A program made the position numbers and the translations under genes. A DNA stretch of 64,000 nt from Verticillium longisporum (taxonomy: Eukaryota > Ascomycota > Sordariomycetes > Glomerellales > Plectosphaerellaceae): the NCBI GenBank assembly GCA_019188255.1, contig JAETXT010000001.1, forward strand, positions 3,782,001 to 3,846,000, in the 5' to 3' direction. Below the pieces are notes generated by a model that had not been told where the DNA came from, did no database searches, and worked only from the letters and a program-made list of their open reading frames with translations. This document shows positions 44,863 to 56,116 of this stretch, piece after piece (the first letter of the stretch is position 1; the number at the start of each line of letters is the position of its first letter).

Positions 44863-47800
44863 TTGCCCGAGAAAGTTGAGATGTGGCTGATGTCGATGGG
44901 ACAACGAGGCGGGCGCGCTTCTAATTTCCTCGCGTCGCAAGCTTAACTTCCCCTGTCTACTCTCCTGTCCTCTCTCCACTGCAGTTTGGCGATGAATTCC
45001 TTTCGTCCTTCGGCTGTTGGGTCTGAGCGGTCCTCTCAAATCCAGAAATGGTTCATGTCACGGTGGCAGCGCGAGACCAGGTCGAAATAGGCGGGCAGCC
45101 TTGCGAAATATCAGGTGAATCTGCGCAGAGTCTGGTTCTGGTAATCCGGTAAGGGTCGTTGTGGAGGTGGCAGCGGCAGCAACGGCGGCGGCGGCTGCGG
45201 CAGGACTAAAGACGAGAGTTGGTGCGGGTGCGTGTGTGCGTATGTGTGCGTGTGAAGCCACCACGATTAATGGTACGTCGGGCCCTGGGCACGGGACACA
45301 TCGGCGTAAACGGAGCGAGGTGTTTTTTTCCCAGGTGGTGAGAAAAAAGGCAAGAGGGTAACTGGTAAGAGGGGGATGGGAAAAATTGACCCTCATCCGG
45401 GCATGGTCTGGGGGACAACAGTAGGTGAGGGAGGCCGGACGGCGCTGGTATGGGGCTGGGGATTGCGGAAGAGAGCCCGACTCCGATGGGGGTCCTGTAC
45501 AATGCGCGACAGAGTCGGCGGCGGAGGCTGTAGGAGAATTGAGACTTGCGTCCGACAACAGGACAGGCCGAAGCATGTCTGCAGGTACCTGATCCGTAAT
45601 GACAACCGAACCCATTGCCTGAATGAACGAGACACATGCCCGAGCCATGGAGCGCCTGGAGCTGGAGCCCGAGCCTGGAAGATGGAGCCCAGAGGCAACG
45701 TGGAGCCTGGCCCCGAAATCAGAACTAGGAGCCAGTGCAGTGTGTACGGCGAGCTGTGTCTGTGCTGGAGATGGCCAGAAAGGCCAACCGTGGCCGCCAA
45801 GCATTGTGGAAGACTGGGGGCACCTCCCACTCGGATGGAAGAGATCTGCGCTTGCCTGACGAATAAGTTAAGGCATCTGCAAGTGCAGGCAAGTAGTGTC
45901 GACTAGGCTGGCTTGCTTGCCCCCCCGGCGACCGAGACTTTCGCTCGCATGGGACCCAGAACCGCACACGGCGGGTACATCGCTAGAGGCTGCTACCGAC
46001 CGTGACCGTCCAAACAACCTGGACAGTATGGGTTGGTGACTTTCGAGTTGCCATCTGCGCCCTCGCTTGTCGGCCCTTCCAGATGTCTGCCAATCGACGA
46101 TGCCTCAAGTTTGACGGTGGCGAGCCTGCGCCGAGTTCACGAAAATTGACCCTCAAGATGTTATTAGCCCAGTACTCCCAGCCGGGGCCCGGCCTGGCCT
46201 GGCCTGGCCACCTTCGTTATGTTCTTGCTGCTTCGCCCACCTTGGCCCCTCCGCGGAGACGGTTGTATGAGCCTGACAAAGCGAGTCGTGACCGAGCGTT
46301 ACGGCGCAAAGAAGCCGAAAGTGGGCTGCCAGTGGGAGGGGCCTGTCAATATCCCGCCGCTTTGGCTGATGTTGGCCGTTTCTCCCCTACTCTCGGTACA
46401 TACTAGGCGCACCCACCGATATCGCGGAGGCGGTGGCAGCTGCGGCTGATGCAGTTGATGGATGCCGTTCTCGTCTCTGAACGGAGCGAGGTTGAGGCGG
46501 CCTCAAACGAGTCGTGTCGAGTCAAGTCCACGCGCCCCGCCGCGAGCCGGATGACCGGGAATGTCGAGCAGACCGGTGTGTTTGCCGAACATGGATTCCA
46601 GGGGTTCACGGCTAGAAGCATTTTCTGCTTCTACTCTGCTTCTGTTTTTGCTTCAGTCTCCAGGTGACCCTGAAGAGGCGTCGTGTTGCGGGTGATTCAA
46701 ATGCCCGTCCAGGGTGCTTCAAGCATTCAAGCATCAGCAAAGGTCGGATGCAAATGAAAATCAAGTTGTTGCACGAGAATGTTGAACTGAATCCAAGTCC
46801 ATCGACAGGGCGTGAATTGACACTGCAGATCCCGTCTTTCAATCCCACAGGGAAGATGACGATGGGCGGCGGGGGGGGCGGAGAGGGGGAGCTGAGAAGC
46901 TGAGAACAGGCAGCTGACAGGTGTGGGGGAGGAGAGGAGATTGGATGCAGTTCGCACGTCCAGTGTCACTGCCTGTCGAGCAAGCGAGCGCGCGTGAGCG
47001 CCCGCCCGCACAGGGATGGATTAGACGGAAAGCGCTCGATCTGATTTACTCGTGATGATGAGCTGGCAGGTGTATCGCTGATGTGGTCGAACCTTCCGTT
47101 TCAAGAGGGGTTCTTGCGCTTGCGCTTGCGCTTGCTTGCGAGCTCCACGTTTCAACAGTTGACAGCACCTGCCCATGCACCAGGTCTCATATCCAGGTGG
47201 TGGCACACCTTGACACCTCTACAGGGGGAGACTGTCCGTTATGGCCGTCGTTACGAATAGGCCGGCAAGCCCCCTCACAGCAAAAGCAGCTTAAACGGAT
47301 ACCCCTGTGCGGTAGTCCAGGGGTCTTGTCGCTGTCACTTGGGTTCTGGGTGCTGGGTATTCGCTGCGAGCCAGAGACTTGACAGGGACGGGGCAGGCGG
47401 GGGCGTGCTCTAAGGGGGGGGGAACGACATGACGTTACTTCCCCTCAGACTAGCGACGTCATAGGGGTGCGCCAGGGCATCCACCTGCACCTCCAAAGTG
47501 AGCAGCGTCCAAGGAAAAAACAAGGAACAGGCTTGCAACAAGAAGAGGGGCAGGAGGGGCACTGGGACCGTCGTCCACCTAATAAAGACAAGTTTGCGTG
47601 CCGCGTCGTGTGGAAAGCCTGAGGATGATCTCCTGCTACAGTGTCAGCCCACGAACCAACAGCAGGCGCCTATTAACATCACCAGTTTGTTGTTCTTGCC
47701 GCTGGCAGTGGCCGGTCTCTTCAACCATGCGGTTCATTGACGATCTCGTCCAATAAGCCATCCACACAACACGGCAAAGCCGGCTGTTTGTTAGCGCATG

Positions 47801-48593
47801 CAATCTCTTTCGACTGATCGTCTGTCCCACAAACGATAACCATCCAAGTGCAGCATGAGCATGGCGACTGTTGGGCCTTTCGTGGACGTGGAACAGTGCG
47901 AGAGGCAATTGATACGGGAGCATCGCGGTGGGTCACCTCATCTCAGACTGGTAGCGCGGGCCAGACGTGATGACTGGCGGCTGACGACGTGCGGTCGTTC
48001 AGCGGGGACGAGGGCGACAAAGGGACGCCGTCGACTCACGGGGACTCGCAAAGGACAGGGTGAGGCAATTTCTTCCAAGTCCGAGCCCGGGGGGCAAGCG
48101 TGCGGCCTCCGTTTCGTCTGCCATCCTGGGGTACATTTTTTTTTTCATTTACCTGCTCCTCTGTTTACTGAACAAGCAGTGTCGCTGGTCACGGGTGGGA
48201 ACGCGGAAGACCAGGGAGCAGGAACGCAACCCTTTCCTTCAGCGCAAGTCCCCCTCCTTGACTTCCTTGACCACACAGAGGGAAAGCGTCGACCAAAGGT
48301 GCTAAGAGGGGCGTCCTTCTATGTAAAGTAGTGTCGTCTTTCCGGGCAGCCCAAGCCAAGCGCTATGCCTAGCAGCTTGACCCACCTACCTTGGATCAGC
48401 TCAGAGGTCGTTATGGAGTTATAAGTTAATGCCACATGATTAGTAGTCTTGATAGGCTCAGGGTCCTGATTCGGCCGCCGTTTAAGATGCGCACTACTTG
48501 CGCCCGATCTCACCCCAAACTACGGATCAGTTTCGATCGATCTGCTGCCAGTTATCTCGCCAAAGCACCGGCATGCTCCCGAGGCTTTCCGTC

Positions 48594-48650
48594 GTTCAAG
48601 GGCTTCCGTCCAAGGGCTTCCGTCCAAGGGCTTCCGTTCAAGGGCTTCGG
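48594..48650. repeat. 15 bp minisatellite, about four copies
   Basis: Tandem units of the form GGCTTCCGTYCAAGG repeat four times with one or two differences. Non-coding context. Confidence 0.85.
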
Positions 48651-50007
48651 CACCATCCCCCCCCCTGAAGGACCCCCAGGCCCGCTCGTAATCCATTTGC
48701 GTACAAGGCAGCCAGCCCTGCTCTTTTCTCTTTTTTGGCTTGTTTTGGCCTGGCCAACATTCTGAAACACAAGTGACATCGCTTGCTTTGTAGACATGGC
48801 CAGGCATGCATGCACCTGCCAGCCTCGTGTCCCCGGAGGTTCAGCAGAGGTCGCTAGCCTCGTGCGCATTGCTCAGGAAGAGGGACGCACGCGCTTCCTG
48901 TTGGAGCAAACGCTCCCATGGCCCGCCCCCGTTTCCCCGAAGGAAACACCGAGATACTAAGACACATGAGCCGACAATCCCAGCCTCGTCATGTACATAC
49001 ATACACCGTGATTGCGCCAACTGACCTGCCCACGCTTTGAAGGCTCGGTAACCCGTCAGGCGAGATGCGGCCTTGGACGGCTACGAGCCGCAAGGTCCTG
49101 TCCCCTCAAACACAATGAACGTGTTGTGCTCAACTTTCCAGGATGCCGTGAAGAGGGCGCCCATGACTAGGCAAGCGCCTGTTCGAGGCCAGCTAGGAAT
49201 GAATTGATGTGTGCCAAACATCTTTCTCCCTGCTTTTGTTGATGGCTTCAAGCATGTGGCAGTCATCGGAACCACTTTTACTCCCTTCACTAGTCGTTCC
49301 TGTCGTATCATACAAACAACAAATCTCGGCGTCGTGCGCTGGTTCGACGCCAATCAGAACGTCCCGGAGGCCGCGTCCGACTAGCAGACACTCGCTTCAC
49401 TAGGATCGGAGCATCGGCGACGCCTCCTAAGCCTCCGCCGCTAGCGACACCCAAAGACATGGGCCAGGACAGCTCATTCGTGCCCGAGACTCGGCCGTGA
49501 GGAGCTCTTGCCGCCTCTGGCCTGGCGGTGTAAATAAAGAAACAGGTGAAATCGTCGAGCTTGTTGTCCGGCGCTGCTGGAGTCGGTGAGTTGAGGAATC
49601 CTGGCCGGCGCTGTTACGCTCAGGGGCTTCTGGTCGTTGGGCACCAACACGAGCGAGGGTGTAGCGTCGCCCAACCGCCAATGTCGGATCGCGCTCGGAG
49701 GCCGTCTCATTTTACGGCGCCAGGCAATCCGTTCCGGACCCTTGAATGACACGATATCACATGGATGTCAGGACACCGGCTCCCTTTGTCTGGGGTCAAG
49801 GGGGGGCGCTCGTCGGTCATCACTCGGTCGCCTTCCGTGCTTCTGTCATTTTCCACAGCCTTCCGACTTGTGCCTGTTGCCGTCGCTACCAAGCAAAAAC
49901 ATTCTCCCTGAGATCCATTCTACCTGACCGGTCAGCAGCGTCGCCAGATTTCCTCAAGACAGGAGACCCTTTTGGTGTGGAAATCATCAAAAAGGGGGGG
50001 GGTGTGT

Positions 50008-50140
50008 GCGTCACACCGGGTTCGAACCAGTGCTATTAATTTTGGTCAGAGGTGAATCATTCAACATTTTGGGGCGCAAGACTCACTTTCTGCCTCTCTA
50101 CTGTGGGAGGGCAACGAGTTAACCACTACTCCAGTGACGC
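50008..50140 (-). tRNA. tRNA-Gly(CCC)-like gene or pseudogene with a variable-loop insertion
   Basis: On the - strand a perfect 7 bp acceptor stem pairs 50140-50134 with 50014-50008. A D arm (GAGT/ACTC, 50131-50116, loop AGTGGTTA) serves as A box, and a T arm (ACTGG TTCGAAC CCGGT, 50031-50015) as B box. An anticodon stem TTGCC (50114-50110) can pair with GGCAG (50094-50090) around a loop CTCCCA-A holding anticodon CCC, if an 8 nt intron follows position 37. A T5 run (A5 on + at 49989-49993) about 15 nt downstream resembles a Pol III terminator. The unusual part is 58 nt between the anticodon stem and T arm, where 4-5 nt are expected; it contains its own 7 bp hairpin (50052-50058 with 50080-50086). 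Either a decayed tRNA or one with an abnormal insertion. Confidence 0.45.
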
Positions 50141-51888
50141 CTTCCTTGTTGCTCAAGAGGTGCCTGCTCTACCTGAAGTGGCAGCCGGCGACGCGGGCGC
50201 GGCGACGGCAGGAGCGACGATGAGACAATCTGGCTCACCCTTTTCAAGACGATGGCACGATAAGGTAGGTACGGATGCCAACCTCACACCTCGCTCAAGG
50301 CGAGAATAGAGCTATGCATTCGAGTAGCTCACTGGATCGTATCTACGAGACTCGGACATCATCTATCTGAACATGGCGTCAAAATGGCCACATCCTTGCT
50401 CGCCACCCGCTCCTCCCACTACCGTGAATGTTGGATACTTCGTACCAAACAAAAGGACGGTAGGCCTATGCCAACCCGGCTGCTTCACATCCAAAAACAA
50501 TCCAATACCGGCAAGCCAGCCACATGGTCACAGACCTCACACCATGTAACGCAAAATCGACTGCGGGCCGCGGTCGACCTCGGGATGCCTGCGAATCATC
50601 CCCCACAACTCTGCATAGCAAGCCTCCAGGTTTCGAATCCGGGGCTTTGGGTCCGTGAGCAGCCCCATTGAGATGGGGACGCGGGTTGGAGCAGACTTAT
50701 TGACCAGGAGGTCACACATCCATCTGACTTCTGGCTTCGGCTGCCGAGCCTGCCTCCTGTCCTCTGGCCCAGGCCTCGGGACGATATGCGCGTTGCCACT
50801 GGCCGATTTGGGGATCCGAGAGGTCACACTACCCGTTTAACCTCATTTCAAATTCTACCAGGTCCCTGGGTGCGTGTGGTGGTGGACAGATGGTGAAATC
50901 TGCTGGGGGGCTCGCGCCCCGGGTCTCGTGGTGGCTCGAGGACGAGGGTGTCGTACATGCCTCGCATTAGCGGACTCAGTTTTGGAGGGTTAAGAGGGTT
51001 CATCCTACAGTAGTGCTGCGAGCGGACGGAGGAAAACTTCCAGCTAACCGCCGTGGAAGAGTCTGGCTCGGGAAAGAAAGGATTGCCTAGACAGCGCCCA
51101 TCATGATCAGGCGCTGTGCCGCTCGTCGTCCCCGAGGGAGGGATAATGAGGAGTGGCGGCCCGTTCCGACATCTCGATATTATATCACACATAGGACTAT
51201 CATTCAAGGGAGAAGACAGGCACATCATCGACCAGTCCCGGGCTTCTGGGCGTCCAGATCATCGATGAGAATTCGCCACGCCAAGGGGGTTTGGGGAGAA
51301 ACATCATTTTGGGTCACCAACTGTTTGGCGTGCAGCTGACACGTGACAAGGCGTGGCAATTGGGACTTATCCCACATCCAAGGCTATGGTTGTGGTAGAC
51401 GTGTACACAATGGCCCGTTGTCCCTTTCAATCGCTCTAGCCAAGGCCTTCGGCCTGTTCGAGAACATCGGGAAAGTACCAGTGCCCCCTGCATTGCAAGG
51501 TGTTTGGTCATGCACCACGGTGCAGCTAGACAACGTGCTTTCAAACATTGTGGGAAAACGACGGGACTTCTTTCTCAGGGATTGCTATGCTTCACTCTCA
51601 TGCCATCGATCGTAGAACACGACTGTCAGGACTTTGACGACGTGGTCGGAGGTTCCGATCAAACTTTGAGTATATTTATCACGCCAGGCGCCGCGCCAAA
51701 TCAGGGCCGAGCAAGCATCTACTATAAGAGCAAACCGCCAGCCAGAGCATGCTCTGCAGAAGTGAAGCCGCAGCTCTCCTGTTCACAAAAAGAAAACACG
51801 AAAAAAGATCAACATGAGAGATGTGTAAAGAGTCAACTCGATTAGTGCTGCAAGTAATGCCAGCCTCGGCCTGACCATGTCAGCGAGC
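50141..51888. other. 1.7 kb with no supported gene
   Basis: Lies between the tRNA-like element and the 3' end of the MFS gene. Short open frames on both strands without domains. Confidence 0.35.
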
Positions 51889-53834
51889 TTAGCGTCCCGC
51901 GAGCTTCTTTGTCAAGTAGAGGATGTCGTGTTTGTGATAGTAGGCTCTCACTCGCTTGCCATAGATGTCTGTTCGTCATTAGCACCAAACTCTCGGAATA
52001 AAAGGAACGGGAACAAAGTTGGCTTACACATTGGTATGCTCATGGCACAAATGACGACCTGGACGCTGGCGATGGACAGCATCGTCGTGCGGACGCCGCC
52101 CTGGATGATCCAGTCGTACGCAGTCCACGTGAGGGCAAAGCTGAAGAAATTCTTAAAGATAATCATGGAGGTAAAGCCCTCAATGGCGAGATCGCGATAT
52201 GCGTCGACAATGTACAGAGAACTCGCCACGGCCCCGATGACCATGCCGGCGACCTCGAAGCCGAAGAAGATGAGCGGGACGGAGTAGTGGTACTTGCCAC
52301 CCAGGATCTCGCCACCCGTCAGGGCGAATCCGTACAGCCCGATGCCGCCGATGACGAACATGGGCAGTACGAGAACGATGCGGAACTCGGGCTCGTAGAT
52401 GCCCTTGTTCAGGCGCGTCATGTACTTGGCGCTCCAGTCGGAAAGAGCACCGGCAATAGCAAAGCCTGCCAGGGCCCCGATGAAGGGACCGAGGTAGGCG
52501 TATCCCGCGCTGACCTCGTTCCAGAAGAAAGGGGGTCCGAGGAAGACGGCGGCGACGATGACGCCGATGAAGACTGTCCAGCCGATCATGGTGCCCTGAA
52601 TGAGGCATCCCCATATGAAGGCCGGGTGGGCGAACAGAGCGAAAGGTCGCAAAAGCAGGTCGAGGTACGAATCGTCCGTCTTCCTACCGTCGAAGAGGGC
52701 AAGAGATTCAATGTATGTTTTCTTGGGCGTGTCCGCGCCACGGTAACTCGCATCATGTGATGTAGCGCGCGCAGGAGAGGCTTGCGCAGAATCTGGCAGC
52801 TGTCCGTCCGCGCCACCCTCGCTGGTGATGCTGGGGTCAGCATTCAGACCTGGTGACAGCTTTTCGAGATGAGTCTTATCGTCCTCAGCAATCATGTCCG
52901 TGTTAAGGGACATGTCACGGCGATAGGCGGTCTCGGGACACATGAGGTAGACGGCCACGAGCGACATGGCGCAGAAGATTGCGGTCAGATAGAATGTCCA
53001 CTCCCAGCCGATGCTGTGGGTGATCTTGCCGACCAGAATCGGTGTGAAGAAGGCACCGCCGAAGACTGCCAGATTCGTAAAGGCCATGCGAAGGCCACGC
53101 TGGTGGACGGGGTACAGGTCGCCAACAGCAACGTTGACAAGGGTCTCATAGGGTGAGCATGCGATGCCCTGAACAACACGGGCGCCGATGAAGGATTTAT
53201 AATTGGTCCCGACGGCGCCGCCCCAGGCAGACGAGGCTACCAGAACGACGGCTCCCAAGATGAAGAGATGACGCTTGCCCCAAATACGACCGGACGGAAC
53301 GAAGAAAACGGCAGCAGCACCAACACCGAGGAGGAAGTATCCTGTCAGGATAGCGATGCGAGTGAATGTCGTGCCAAAAATGAGGGCGAGCGTGACAGTG
53401 TTGGCAGCTAGAATGGGACCGAGGGCGGTCGCGAAGATGGCGGTGACAGAGAGGACGAAGGTGATGAGGTCGCGTTTCCACAAAGGCCAGTTCAGAGGAT
53501 CGTTCGGGTCGTCAGAGGGCTGGGGGATCTGTTGTCGCACTCGTCAGCCAGCGCGATCGAAGTCCGTGGGATTAGGGGAGGTACCAGGATGATGGGCACT
53601 GGGCCGCTGTCGTCGACCTTGAGCCCGCGATTGGCACCGTTGGCCGGCTGAGGCTGCGAAGGGTCATCGTAGTATCGCGTCGTCCCTGTACCACCAGATG
53701 TCAGTCGGTGCCATCATCAAACAGCATGTTCCTTTGCATCCGGCGTGGTCGGACGGCGAGGAGATGGGAGTAGAGGCCACAAGCATACCAGGAACATGGT
53801 CGAGAGTCTTCGACTCGAGCACACCTAAACCCAT
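51889..53834 (-). CDS. MFS transporter, DHA1 (drug:H+ antiporter-1 / Hol1-like) family
   Basis: Plasma-membrane transporter of the major facilitator superfamily; substrate not predictable. Exons 53834..53789 (MGLGVLESKTLDHVP), 53685..53585, 53528..52028 and 51968..51889 (introns 103, 56, 59 bp) give 575 residues with no frame break. The cytosolic N-terminus leads to IPQPSDDPNDPLNWPLWKRD, a hallmark of this fungal group. Twelve helices follow, with GRIWGKRHLFILG (motif A between TM2 and TM3), a QGIACSPYETL segment, and a long central loop (about residues 265-335) containing many Asp/Ser/Glu. The second half includes RNLAIEG-like DLAIEGFTSMIIFKNFFSFALTW. The C-terminus, rebuilt across the last intron, reads PMYIYGKRVRAYYHKHDILY and ends LAGR. 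A transposable element sits 464 bp upstream of the ATG. Confidence 0.93.
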
Positions 53835-54297
53835 GGCGAACAATCTTCAGGCTATTCTCCAACAGCTTGATCAGCTTGTTGTGACAGAGCCTGGTGCCAC
53901 AACAGAGCCTGGTGCCGTAGTTGCGATCGCGGATGTGAGGATGGTGCTCATGAACAATTGCGAACGTTGTCAGCCTGACGACTTGTCGCGAGTCGCGATC
54001 CGGGTCGTTGCGAATGCCCGCAGCGCAGGGTCCAGGTACCTGGGGCCGACGCGCGCTGTTAGGCAGCGGGGAAGTGGCAGGTTCTAAGTTCGGCAGATGC
54101 TCAAAGGGAGGCGGAGGGCAAGCATTTGCAGGCGGGGCGCGGTACTTCCCGCTGGGTTCATTAGCGGTTTCTTCGGTGGGCTCACCGGCCGGGACAGCGC
54201 GACTGCTTTCACCGAGGACCATGATGTCTCTTTTTGAGACACCTTCGTTGATTACACTTCCCATATCACATCCCATGACAGGTCAACCCCATGAAAG
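53835..54297. promoter_or_regulatory. Proximal promoter of the MFS transporter
   Basis: Lies between the transporter start and the transposable element. It contains an 18 bp tandem duplication (ACAGAGCCTGGTGCC twice, about 53884-53916). No gene seen. Confidence 0.4.
54289..54297. repeat. Left target-site duplication
   Basis: CCATGAAAG immediately left of the element, repeated directly at 55350-55358. Because the element begins with G and ends with C, the exact length (8-10 bp) is ambiguous. Confidence 0.75.
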
Positions 54298-54308
54298 GAG
54301 GCTATAGC

Positions 54309-54403
54309 TCACCTGACCATTGGGTATCGACCTGAGCTGACCATTAGGTCCGCTTTTAATCTACGCTAAGCCTCTTTAGGAGCTGACCTGACTATTAGGG
54401 GGT
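54309..54403 (+). repeat. Left terminal inverted repeat
   Basis: 95 bp copy beginning TCACCTGACCATTGGG. It contains three direct copies of CTGACYATTRGG at 54313, 54337 and 54388. Confidence 0.9.
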
Positions 54404-54472
54404 GCTATAGGGTGCGATTAAAAGCTATACCGGAATATCACGTGCCTTAGTTACCTAATATAATAGAGGCCA

Positions 54473-54563
54473 GGCTAGACCACTAAGTCCACTAAGGCCA
54501 GACCATTAAGTCCACTAAGGCCAGGCCAGACTAATAAGTCCACTAACGCTAGACTACTAAGGA
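54473..54563. repeat. Subterminal imperfect tandem repeat inside the element
   Basis: Units of about 23-28 bp of the form AGACCAYTAAGTCCACTAAGG occur three to four times, next to the left arm only. Possibly relics of the CTGACYATTRGG motif family. Confidence 0.7.
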
Positions 54564-55243
54564 GGACGGCTATTTATTCGGCCCTTATTAGCTATTTGCT
54601 CTGCCCAATAGGGGTAAAGCTATAATAGATAGAGGAAAAGCTACAAATACAGCTCCACTACTAAAATTAGCTATAGCAACTATATACCTATCCTTTTCTC
54701 TTATATACTCGAGTCTCTCGATAAATTCCGAGCTAAAGACTAGCTATAACTAGCTAATAAACTAGCGTAAGGCTAGTTAGTAGCCCCCTAAAGCTCTATA
54801 ATTGCCCTATATATCCACTATATTATTAATACCCTTAAATATAATAATAGTACTAAATATGCCTATTTTAAGCCCTCTAGATATTATGAATCTATTATTT
54901 TATTATTATACGAAGCCTCTACGATGCCTCCTTTACTAATAAACTTACTAGCTATTACTAAGGCTATTACCGAGGGTCCTATCGTCTCTTTTACTATAGA
55001 TATATATAAAGAGCTATTTAAGACCGTTCGCGACTACTATACGACTATAATAGCTATTGCTAGTAATAGGGAGGGTTCTAAATAGCCTCTAATTAAGGCT
55101 AATTTAGCATTTACCGTAGTCTTTCTAATATCCTAATTTATAATATAAAAAAATTAGTACTAGCTACCTTAGGCTATTAAGGGCTACTAATAGCTATTCA
55201 GCGACTCGCTTACTTCGCTATTCTACCGAGTAACTATTCTCAT

Positions 55244-55338
55244 ACCCCCTAATAGTCAGGTCAGCTCCTAAAGAGGCTTAGCGTAGATTAAAAGCGGACC
55301 TAATAGTCAGCTCAGGTCGATACCCAATGGTCAGGTGA
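55244..55338 (-). repeat. Right terminal inverted repeat
   Basis: Inverted copy of 54309..54403 with a single C/T difference; carries the same three internal motifs in reverse. Confidence 0.9.
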
Positions 55339-55349
55339 ACTTATACCTC

Positions 55350-55358
55350 CCATGAAAG
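55350..55358. repeat. Right target-site duplication
   Basis: CCATGAAAG directly after the element, matching 54289-54297. Confidence 0.75.
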
Positions 55359-56116
55359 CATTGTTTCGAACACAGAAGCATTGAAGCTCGGCAATCCACT
55401 CTTTTCTTCACGCTTTTTCAGCACAGTCTTTCGACCAGACTGCTCGAGTCATGCGTGCAATATTGCCAGCTTGAGTGCCACTTTAACAGCTGCTGACGAT
55501 CGTCAAGAAACTCAGCATGCACATCCCTCGATGCCATACCTTCAACAACACCAAGTCAGGTGAACATACCTCCGGGGGCTCATTGACACGAGAGTTTACA
55601 GCAAGTGGCCGTCATGTTGCTTCATTGGGTGTGGGGGGCACGTACTATACCTCGGGAAGATGGGCAATATTAGAAGAAGTCTTGTCTCGTCTCCTCATCC
55701 GCGAATTCCGAGAATGTCAAAACTTGGGCCAAATTTGGCGATAAGGTTTTACGCGTTTTCGCCCGCCCCTATCATCAACGTTGCATCCGTCACCTTTATC
55801 AAGGCACAGCCTTGTCATTGCACAGTAGATGCATACGAAACCCTTCGCGTCCTGAATCGATGTAAATGCACACGAAAACTCTGAACGACCACTTGTCTTT
55901 CTGACTCGTTCACTCGCGAAGAATACTACGGGAAAGCATCACTCAAAGGGTTCCAACCAAACAGACATTGGACACACGGATGGTCAGGGCGTCCGGTCAG
56001 TTCAGGGGGGCAAAGCTGCCTTGACCAGAATGCCCGGACCACTTTAACATGACGCGAGAGCTGGCAAAGGACACATCTGGGAGCCTTGTTGGCAGCGTAG
56101 CGTCTTCTGTCGCAGC
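55359..56116. other. Flank of the transposable element, no gene seen
   Basis: Ordinary base composition resumes directly after the target duplication. Short open frames only. Confidence 0.4.

Larger units (their letters stand above)
44561..50007. other. 5.4 kb gene-poor region
   Basis: No protein gene I can support. It begins with the promoter of the second Zn2Cys6 gene. Visible low-complexity sequence: a (GTC)8 microsatellite at about 44838-44862, CCTGG repeats near 46186-46210, TTGCGC repeats at about 47112-47138, and a 15 bp minisatellite at 48594-48650. Open frames up to 248 codons (for example 45058..45804 -) are mirrored on the other strand, lack domains, and are probably GC-driven. 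Confidence 0.35.
54298..55349. mobile_element. Non-autonomous TIR element, Mutator-like (MULE) by structure
   Basis: A 1.05 kb AT-rich block with near-identical inverted ends and flanking direct repeats. Left arm 54309..54403 and right arm 55244..55338 are 95 bp inverted copies differing at one position; weaker similarity (GAGG...TATA) extends outward to 54298 and 55349. Direct repeats CCATGAAAG occur at 54289-54297 and 55350-55358 (10 bp if one more C is counted), which suits the 9-10 bp target duplications of Mutator-like elements; hAT elements (8 bp, short TIRs) fit less well. The interior is TA-rich with no recognisable transposase, so it would depend on another copy. Base composition contrasts sharply with both flanks. 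Confidence 0.82.

Noticed and set aside
45058..45804. 248-codon - strand open frame
   Set aside because: Alanine runs and GC-driven composition, overlapped by open frames on the + strand, no domain or splice support.
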